Origin: Microcaldota archaeon
GTDB lineage: Archaea > Micrarchaeota > Micrarchaeia > Micrarchaeales > CABMGC01
Reading direction: 5' to 3'
DNA length: 64,000 nt
Assembly: GCA_027365175.1 (NCBI GenBank)
Contig: DAHXNY010000003.1
Coordinates: 25,735-89,734 of the forward strand
The position numbers were made by a program, and so were the translations under genes. Positions 59,244 through 64,000 of this stretch are shown here, one piece after another. The notes under the pieces were generated by a model. The model searched no databases. It worked only from the letters and a program-made list of their open reading frames with translations, and was not told where the DNA came from. The number at the start of each line of letters is the position of its first letter. Position 1 is the stretch's first letter.

Positions 59244-60421
59244 CTTTCCATGAGAAGATTTGAATGTTGTACAACAACTTGGATCAAACCAACTTCATCG
59301 GACATATGTCTGAGGCCGTTTACAAGGCCTCCCATATTGGAAATCTGGAGGGGTTTTCGGTCAGGAATATCCCTCCGCTCCAACAGGCGTTTCAATGCAA
59401 CATTCCTGCTTGCATTTCTATCGGAGTTCATCACAACTCCACATTCTTTGCATCTGAACAGGGCATAATTTCTACCGTCATGTCCCTTACCAACAGCACC
59501 GCAGTGGTTGCAGAACTTAGATGTATGCCAACTGTCAACTATGTTAAGTGTAATATTCTTGTCGAAACAGCGGGAAGCCAGTATTTCCTTGAACTTGAGA
59601 AAAGGCATCCGCATAACGATTTTATTGAATCTCCTCCCTTTGGATTTGAACCTTTTGAGTTTCTCAATGGAAATATCTGCATCGTACTTCAGAGCAAGTT
59701 CGGTTATTCCCTTGACCATCTGGCCAAGATTGGTTTCGACGAAATTGGACTCTCTTGTCCTGAGTCTGCGGAGACCGGAAAAGTTCATGGAACTTTGCAT
59801 GAGGGAACGCCTCCTCATCATGCTCTTGCGTTTCATCCATATATTCAGTCCGAAATAAGCCTGGCACAAGACCTTATTCTTATCAGAAAGGACAGTAATG
59901 GCAATTCGTTTGGCATTGAAGTCGATCCCAAGAACATTCTTCTTTTCTGGCAGTTCAATCTCATCTTTAGAAAGATATGCAACAATCTCAAGCCGGGACG
60001 TCAGCCCGTAGGTCTTGCATGTCCATCCGGATCTTATCAGGTTAGAATATCTCTGGAAGTTCCTGTTCTTCACAACAGGAATAGAAATAGGATTCCTGGA
60101 AAACAGGGAGAACTTCACAAACGGCATGGTCATGTCAAAGATCTTGCAGTTGCGCGGAACGTTGAATTTGAGGGTAATTCCTTTGGACCTGCCCTTGCTT
60201 CTCCAGACCGAACGTTCGATATCACAGACTATTTGCGAATTAAAAGAGGTGGTTTCTTTGCAGTTTGAATATACCTTCTTATGGAAATCCATAAACTTAA
60301 GGCAGAAATTTCTCTCATCCCAAAGACGGTTGAATTCGGAAGTTGCAGTAGAAAGAGCTGCCTTTAGTATATCTTCCTTAGAGTCAGTTGCAAATGTTTG
60401 CAATAGAACAGAGCGTTTCAT
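59231..60421 (-). CDS. tnpB: TnpB RNA-guided nuclease
   Basis: 396 residues. RuvC acids are all present: Asp167 in LGIDFNAK, Glu253 in ISIEKLK, and Asp334 in NSDRNASRN. The zinc finger is CNHCG...CKEC (Cys304, 307, 324, 327). The N-terminal 150 residues match the wedge/REC region in length. TnpB is an RNA-guided DNA nuclease, ancestor of Cas12, and helps IS605 elements persist. The ATG at 60421 follows GGGGT; an in-frame ATG lies at 60433. The frame ends inside the right-end hairpin. It appears intact and potentially active. Confidence 0.9.
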   Translation of the reverse strand: MKRSVLLQTFATDSKEDILKAALSTATSEFNRLWDERNFCLKFMDFHKKVYSNCKETTSFNSQIVCDIERSVWRSKGRSKGITLKFNVPRNCKIFDMTMPFVKFSLFSRNPISIPVVKNRNFQRYSNLIRSGWTCKTYGLTSRLEIVAYLSKDEIELPEKKNVLGIDFNAKRIAITVLSDKNKVLCQAYFGLNIWMKRKSMMRRRSLMQSSMNFSGLRRLRTRESNFVETNLGQMVKGITELALKYDADISIEKLKRFKSKGRRFNKIVMRMPFLKFKEILASRCFDKNITLNIVDSWHTSKFCNHCGAVGKGHDGRNYALFRCKECGVVMNSDRNASRNVALKRLLERRDIPDRKPLQISNMGGLVNGLRHMSDEVGLIQVVVQHSNLLMESPRP

Positions 60422-60478
60422 ACCCCTAACCATTAATATATACAGTGGTAAGATTAGTAAATGTTTACTCGAATTCCT

Positions 60479-60498
60479 CCCACGGTTGAAATCGTGGG
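60479..60498. repeat. Left-end hairpin of TnpB element
   Basis: CCCACG (60479-60484) pairs with CGTGGG (60493-60498). It lies only 20 bp before the dph2 start, so it would form in the dph2 leader if transcription begins at the upstream TATA-like ATTAATATATACAG (about 60433-60446). It could tune dph2 translation. Confidence 0.6.
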
Positions 60499-60517
60499 TT
60501 TCCTTCGAGGTGAATGT

Positions 60518-61441
60518 ATGAAGATACTTCTGCAGTTTCCTGAAGGGCTAAAGGAGAAGGCCCTCGCATATGCAAAGGAGGAAGAGGCCAAAGGCAATGA
60601 GGTCTTTATCTCTGCCTCGCCTACTTTCGGTGCCTGCGACCTTGCCCTTGAAGAGGCAAAGATGATAAATGTGGATAAGCTGGTCCACTTCGGCCATGCC
60701 GAATTCCACAAGGTTGATTTCAACGTTGAATACAGGGAGTTTGAAGTGGATGCTGACCTTGGCATCCTTGATGATTCGGTAGACACTCTTAAGGATTATA
60801 AGAGAGTGGGCTTGGTAACTACGATACAGCATATACACCAGCTCCAATATGTAAAGGAGTTCTATGAGAAGCACGGCAAGGAGGTTATTGTAGGGAAGCC
60901 TTATGGATTTGCAAAGAAGCCTGGCCAGATCCTTGGGTGTGACATAGGCAGCGCTGCAAGGATAGACAAGGAGGTAGATGCATTCGTCTACTTCGGAGGA
61001 GGTATGTTCCATCCTCTTGGAGCCCTGCTCAATACGACAAAGCCCTTCCTGGTAGTCGAGCCCTTTACAAGGAAGGTCGAGTTCATAGATAAGTACAGGG
61101 AGATATACAGGAAGAGGAGGAATGGCAAGATTGCCGTGGCATTGTCTGCGAAGAACTTCGGCATAGTTGTAAGCACAAAGAATGGGCAGCACAACATGAA
61201 CCTTGCAAAACTGCTTAAGAATAAGATAGAGTCAAATGGCCTTCATGCTGCAATACTCACTGCCAATACCATAAACTTCGAATCCCTTGACAACATGCGC
61301 GAGTTCGATGCCTTTGTCAACACGGCCTGCCCGAGGATAGCGATAGATGATATTGACAGGACGAGGAAGCCGATGCTGAGCGCAAACGAGGTAAACGAGG
61401 TCCTTGATATGCTCAGCGCACAGATGGTTTCCAAAGGATGA
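60518..61441 (+). CDS. dph2: Diphthamide synthase Dph2
   Basis: 307 residues. Three Cys that hold the unusual radical-type [4Fe-4S] cluster are present: Cys40 in TFGACDLA, Cys141 in LGCDIGSA, and Cys271 in NTACPRIAIDD. Archaeal Dph2 homodimer moves the 3-amino-3-carboxypropyl group of AdoMet onto a His of EF-2. The ATG at 60518 has GAGGTGA (60507-60513) as ribosome-binding site; the open frame upstream is element sequence. Intact despite the insertion just upstream. Confidence 0.93.
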   Translation: MKILLQFPEGLKEKALAYAKEEEAKGNEVFISASPTFGACDLALEEAKMINVDKLVHFGHAEFHKVDFNVEYREFEVDADLGILDDSVDTLKDYKRVGLVTTIQHIHQLQYVKEFYEKHGKEVIVGKPYGFAKKPGQILGCDIGSAARIDKEVDAFVYFGGGMFHPLGALLNTTKPFLVVEPFTRKVEFIDKYREIYRKRRNGKIAVALSAKNFGIVVSTKNGQHNMNLAKLLKNKIESNGLHAAILTANTINFESLDNMREFDAFVNTACPRIAIDDIDRTRKPMLSANEVNEVLDMLSAQMVSKG

Positions 61442-61555
61442 CTCTTTGGGATAAAAGCAGAGTCGGCAGTGCGGAGTTGGCAGAATCCTGCCTTAACAGA
61501 CGTGCATACCCTAATACTATCGTAATGATTGATTCTTAGGATCCCTGCCGAGTAA

Positions 61556-61629
61556 GACTAGGGATAAAAGAAGAAGAAAAAAGGAGAAGAAAAAATAAAA
61601 GAAAATAAAGGTAACTTTATGTTACCTTT
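61556..61629 (-). terminator. Hairpin and polypyrimidine terminator of pilin gene
   Basis: On the minus strand AAAGGTAAC (61621-61629 complement) pairs with GTTACCTTT around a 5-base loop (61607-61629). It is followed by about 50 bases almost purely T/C (61556-61606). The hairpin overlaps the stop codon. A hairpin plus T-rich run is a strong archaeal terminator candidate. Confidence 0.6.
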
Positions 61630-62141
61630 ACTATCAGCGTTGCAACCTTTGCAGCACTTGTCGATGGTCCTGTTGGCGTTGTGCTGTAGTTTAACCATAC
61701 ATATCCGCTGAACTGGCTGCCTATTGCATTTCCGCTGTTGAACTCGCTTGCAGGAATAAGTACATATACTTGCTGTATATTTCCTGCATTCAATGTGCAT
61801 GGTTTAGTACATATTGCGTTCTCCGTAATCTGCGTAGGGAAGCCTGCCGGAGATGAACCGGAAGCCTGCGGTGCCACGCCTATTATTGCGTTGTACACTG
61901 AAGAGCCGCCGTTCTGGCCGAAGCTGAAGCCTACCAGCACATTGCTTGCCCCATTAGGCAGTGCTGTCTGGTTTGTACATATATATCCCGATGATGCTAT
62001 GCATGACGGATGTAGGAATGCACTTCCGTTGAATACTCCCAGTGCATAGAGTGCTACCAGCACTATAGCTATGACGAGTATCGCCCATCCATACGTCATG
62101 AGGTATTCCATTGCGCTTTGCAATTTGAAGTTTTTACTCAT
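61617..62141 (-). CDS. Type IV pilin-like protein
   Basis: 174 residues. The leader MSKNFKLQSAMEYLMTYGW is nearly identical to the pilin at 39394, followed by a hydrophobic helix to about residue 35. The outer domain has two Cys pairs (PSCIASSGYICT and AICTKPCTL). The ATG at 62141 is preferred: GGTG lies five bases upstream and a TATA box (TTTAAATAC, about 62182-62190) sets the transcript start close to the alternative ATG at 62165. Likely a filament subunit for the TadA-type machinery. Confidence 0.82.
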   Translation of the reverse strand: MSKNFKLQSAMEYLMTYGWAILVIAIVLVALYALGVFNGSAFLHPSCIASSGYICTNQTALPNGASNVLVGFSFGQNGGSSVYNAIIGVAPQASGSSPAGFPTQITENAICTKPCTLNAGNIQQVYVLIPASEFNSGNAIGSQFSGYVWLNYSTTPTGPSTSAAKVATLIVKVT

Positions 62142-62258
62142 ATCCGCACCTTGTTTTTCATTCATAACTGATTAATAAAGTATTTAAACCTTACTAAACG
62201 AGGCATTGTTTTCTGAAACTCTGCTTGATAATAAATCTTAATATATTTCGTATATATG

Positions 62259-62314
62259 TCTTAGGAATAGTTTCTTAGGAATAGTGTCTTAGGAATAGTG
62301 TCTTAGGAATATGA
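62259..62314. repeat. 14-bp tandem repeat, four units
   Basis: TCTTAGGAATAGTG repeated head to tail at 62259, 62273, 62287 and 62301. The first unit ends TT and the last degenerates to TCTTAGGAATATGA. It lies in the leader region of the gene at 62335 and divergent from the pilin. Confidence 0.9.
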
Positions 62315-62334
62315 ATAGCTTGTAGTGATATGCA

Positions 62335-62601
62335 ATGCTGGATAAAATAATAAATTCGATGGCGAGGAAGGCGGCAAGATCCAGGCATGGAGATGTCTTG
62401 AATATTATCAGGACTGGATGGAACAGCTACAGCTTCGTCTTCTATATAGGTGGAGTCAGCGCCATACTCGGAAGCCTTTTCGGAATAGCAGGATGGCTGT
62501 CTGTAATAGTTACTGTGGCTTTCTTCTACTATGCAGGAAGGTTCGTCAATGAACTGCATCAGGAGAGGGAGAAGCTCAATAAGCAGAGAAAGAAGCGCTA
62601 A
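62335..62601 (+). CDS. Small two-helix membrane protein
   Basis: 88 residues with a basic N-terminus (MARKAARSRHGD), two hydrophobic helices (about 34-52 and 54-70), and a basic C-terminus (QEREKLNKQRKKR). Both ends are likely cytoplasmic. No family recognised. The ATG at 62335 is just downstream of a tandem repeat. Confidence 0.6.
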   Translation: MLDKIINSMARKAARSRHGDVLNIIRTGWNSYSFVFYIGGVSAILGSLFGIAGWLSVIVTVAFFYYAGRFVNELHQEREKLNKQRKKR

Positions 62602-62625
62602 TCTTGACTCCGGCACATGCGTACT

Positions 62626-62736
62626 TCAATCATCGACCATTCCTTCGCCGCAGTCAAGCTCCGCTCCGCAGTTGTAGCACCTCCTGTGGCAAGCAGACAT
62701 ATCCTGCATCTCAAAACCGCAGACCGGACATCCCAT
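62626..62736 (-). CDS. Tiny zinc-ribbon protein
   Basis: 36 residues. MGCPVCGFEM, CHRRCYNCG and DCGEGM give two or three CxxC-like knuckles that could bind one zinc. Small archaeal proteins of this pattern (CPVCG.EM...CH.RC.NCGAELDC) are widespread and uncharacterised. It converges on the membrane protein at 62335 with 24 bp between stops. The spacing of Cys is too regular for chance, but the gene is short. Confidence 0.65.
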   Translation of the reverse strand: MGCPVCGFEMQDMSACHRRCYNCGAELDCGEGMVDD

Positions 62737-63072
62737 ATTATGCAACTTAGTTATGACAAAAAACAAAATACCCGTATGCTGTGGTAAAACCATTATCCCC
62801 ATGCGGACAGGAAACGGTTATCTCTATGCAGAACAGGAAACCAGTATCCCTATGCAATCAGGAAACCATTGTCGCTATGCGGAACAGGACTTGTAGTAGA
62901 CACATCAGTAGTAATCCGCACGCTGACGCATGAGGAATATGCGATATGCGGCCTTACGGGGTGTTGGAATATGTTTATAAAGATATCCCCATACTTCGCA
63001 TTGAAACGATGTTTTTCAAGGGTAAAAAATTGGCTTTAAAAGGTATCCTTCCGATTATTAGTTGTGGTATAA
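62737..63072. other. Intergenic region with repeats and promoter
   Basis: 336 bp without a gene. It holds the 25-26-bp repeat array (62787-62888). Two AT-rich promoter-like boxes face the gene at 63073: GTTTATAAAG (about 62970-62980) and GGCTTTAAAAGG (about 63032-63043). No structured RNA was recognised. Confidence 0.5.
62787..62888. repeat. Degenerate 25-26-bp tandem repeat, four units
   Basis: Units start at 62787, 62812, 62838 and 62863. Consensus AAACCATTATCCCTATGCGGAACAGG, with a few differences each. Units are directly adjacent, without spacers, so this is not a CRISPR array. Confidence 0.85.
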
Positions 63073-63438
63073 ATGGCAAAATCAAGTAAACCAAACTACG
63101 GTGCATGGGCCCTTAAGTTCATAGGAAGCCTGGTATATCTGTACGTTCTGTACCAGCTCTGGGCTCCCGGCTCAGTATCAGGAACATTTGGTCCTATATT
63201 GTTCGGAGTTGCAGCAGTTGCTTCTGTAGCACTGTTCATAACGAACCTGGCAGCAGTGGCTATGCCAAAGAATGACAAGACATCAATGTGGCTGGCCAAG
63301 CTGACGAATGTGGGAGGGTTTGCCCTTCTTGCAGCTGCGTACGTAGGTCCGGCTGGAATGGCAGGAGGCCTTCTTTCAGCGGCTCTCGTAGGATTTGTTA
63401 TTGCATATGTAGGAGTTGGGATGGATCTGAACAAGTAA
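63073..63438 (+). CDS. Small membrane protein, four helices
   Basis: 121 residues with four hydrophobic helices (about 12-28, 38-60, 77-95, 98-116) rich in Ala and Gly, and short polar loops. No family recognised. A strong promoter-like region and a long T-rich terminator frame it as a single-gene unit, suggesting high expression. Confidence 0.65.
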   Translation: MAKSSKPNYGAWALKFIGSLVYLYVLYQLWAPGSVSGTFGPILFGVAAVASVALFITNLAAVAMPKNDKTSMWLAKLTNVGGFALLAAAYVGPAGMAGGLLSAALVGFVIAYVGVGMDLNK

Positions 63439-63447
63439 AGGTTTGCA

Positions 63448-63507
63448 TCCTTTCTTTTTTTAATTTTTTATTTTTTCTTCTCCTTTTTTCTTCTTCTTTC
63501 TTCTTCA
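63448..63507 (+). terminator. Poly-pyrimidine terminator
   Basis: A 60-base T/C tract with several T6-T7 runs begins 10 bp after the stop codon of the gene at 63073. No hairpin is needed in archaea for such a tract to terminate. Similar tracts occur at 401-478 and, on the minus strand, at 61556-61606. Confidence 0.65.
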
Positions 63508-63652
63508 ATTGTATTTTATCTGTTGGTCTGCATGCAGTATAAGAGATTTGTCTTACAGATATATTTAGCGGAATAGTCCTATGTGTAATATTCTGAAGTG
63601 CAGGTATTTCGGATAACCGGATAACAATAGGAGCATGTTATGGGGCGTGGAT

Positions 63653-64000
63653 ATGTTGGATAACAAGAAGAGCAGGCCGAGAATGGATCTTAGGGGCGAG
63701 GAGCGCTTCGGCCCAGTACTATCAAGATTGTACACTCTCTTTTCCATGGGAGGAGCTCTTGGAATATACGATTTTGCATGCGATGACATACTTGCAAAGA
63801 AGGGCTCCTTCAGCCTTCTGGATGTTGGCACGGGTCCTGGAGTCCTTCCAAAGATGCTCTCCGCACGTACTGATAGGGTAAGCATATGGGCGGTGGACCC
63901 TTCAGAGTCCATGCTCAGGATAGCTATAAGGAACAATAAGGGCAGAGAGGCAAGGTTTGCAATAGGGTACAGCCAGAGACTTCCTTACAAGAGAAGGTTT
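63653..64000 (+). CDS. SAM-dependent methyltransferase (partial)
   Basis: The first 116 residues of a class I methyltransferase that runs off the right edge. The Rossmann AdoMet motif I is LLDVGTGPGVLPKML, and motif II is IWAVDPSESMLRIA. The preceding RLYTLFSMGGALGIYDF resembles the lead helix of UbiE/COQ5-type enzymes. Start may be the ATG at 63653 or 63635; neither has a good ribosome-binding site. Substrate unknown. Confidence 0.78.
   Translation, partial: MLDNKKSRPRMDLRGEERFGPVLSRLYTLFSMGGALGIYDFACDDILAKKGSFSLLDVGTGPGVLPKMLSARTDRVSIWAVDPSESMLRIAIRNNKGREARFAIGYSQRLPYKRRF

Larger units (their letters stand above)
59205..60500 (-). mobile_element. Lone-TnpB IS200/IS605-type element
   Basis: A tnpB gene lies between two similar hairpins. 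The right-end hairpin at 59224-59243 is CCCACGGCTAAGGTCGTGGG and the left-end one at 60479-60498 is CCCACGGTTGAAATCGTGGG. Both have 6-bp stems and are followed on the plus strand by TTTCC-like sequence. No tnpA is present, so it is of the IS1341 kind. By family precedent the right end with the tail of tnpB encodes the guide (omega) RNA. Exact ends are not resolved. The element sits between idi and dph2. Confidence 0.75.

Noticed and set aside
59264..60268. A 334-codon open frame antisense to tnpB
   Set aside because: TnpB active-site residues and zinc finger are all on the other strand.
62787..62888. Possible CRISPR array
   Set aside because: Repeat units abut without spacers, are degenerate, and no cas gene is nearby.

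Overview
The window is archaeal. It carries Hel308, Rpo7 and Spt4, aIF5A and aIF6, ribosomal proteins S24e, S27ae, L31e and L10e, prefoldin alpha, Dph2, an archaeal DNA ligase, SepF with two FtsZ, and FtsY. Promoters have TATA boxes such as TTTAAATA or TTTATAAA. Start codons are often preceded by GGTGA(T), and several genes look leaderless. Genes are short, tightly packed and often overlap tail to tail. Surface proteins are rich in N-glycosylation sequons, and two pilins share the leader QSAMEYLMTYGW. Aerobic-type central metabolism (pyruvate dehydrogenase, succinate dehydrogenase, fumarase) alongside small archaeal genes fits an ARMAN-like Micrarchaeota lineage best. That placement is inference; no 16S rRNA or other phylogenetic marker alignment is available here. 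I recognised no rRNA, tRNA or CRISPR array.

Region by region: 1-1000 holds a PadR regulator divergent from a small Cys-rich protein, then a pyruvoyl decarboxylase of the AdoMet/arginine decarboxylase family. 1077-6034 holds hel308, sepF and a minus-strand operon aIF5A-S24e-S27ae-CPBP protease-TrmJ. 6119-9216 is an AT-rich insert with a CMP-sugar synthetase, a HAD phosphatase and a divergent citrate-synthase-like protein. It is bounded by two identical 126-bp copies of the aIF5A promoter and 5' end, and is the clearest foreign segment in the window. 9347-15005 has two ftsZ genes, DNA ligase, a UBP zinc finger and a Fic protein with a substituted catalytic His. 15006-15740 is an AT-rich gap with a decayed IS200/IS605 end. 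15741-21630 has a membrane-anchored transcription factor with a large glycosylated exodomain, a sugar nucleotidyltransferase, an orphan protein, a GDPD-like protein that apparently starts at ACG, and a 2H phosphodiesterase.

21731-27173 is a five-gene operon: PDH E1alpha, E1beta, E2, E3 and NAD kinase. 27180-34496 carries agmatinase, a SufU-like scaffold, a PIN nuclease, rpo7-spt4, FKBP, GluRS, an MBL hydrolase and KsgA. 34561-43838 is largely surface and secretion functions: a pilin leader fused to a beta-propeller, a TPR-AAA ATPase, RNase H, a pilin, a GT39-like transferase, a membrane-anchored surface protein and a TadA-type ATPase. 43978-48510 is sdhA, a membrane anchor, sdhB carrying its own two transmembrane helices, and fumarase. 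48544-53112 is ftsY, prefoldin, aIF6, L31e and MTA phosphorylase. 53138-56853 is an operon of PadR, ABC ATPase, permease and surface protein. 56971-64000 has a GT2 enzyme, L10e, type I IPP isomerase, a lone TnpB element, dph2, a pilin, small membrane proteins, two tandem repeats, a 36-residue zinc ribbon and the start of a methyltransferase.

Working together: PDH feeds acetyl-CoA to a TCA branch (SDH, fumarase), although an ordinary citrate synthase is not seen here. The decarboxylase, agmatinase and MTA phosphorylase form a polyamine set. SepF and the FtsZ pair supply division, and the pilins, TadA ATPase, glycosyltransferases and sequon-rich proteins describe a decorated cell surface.
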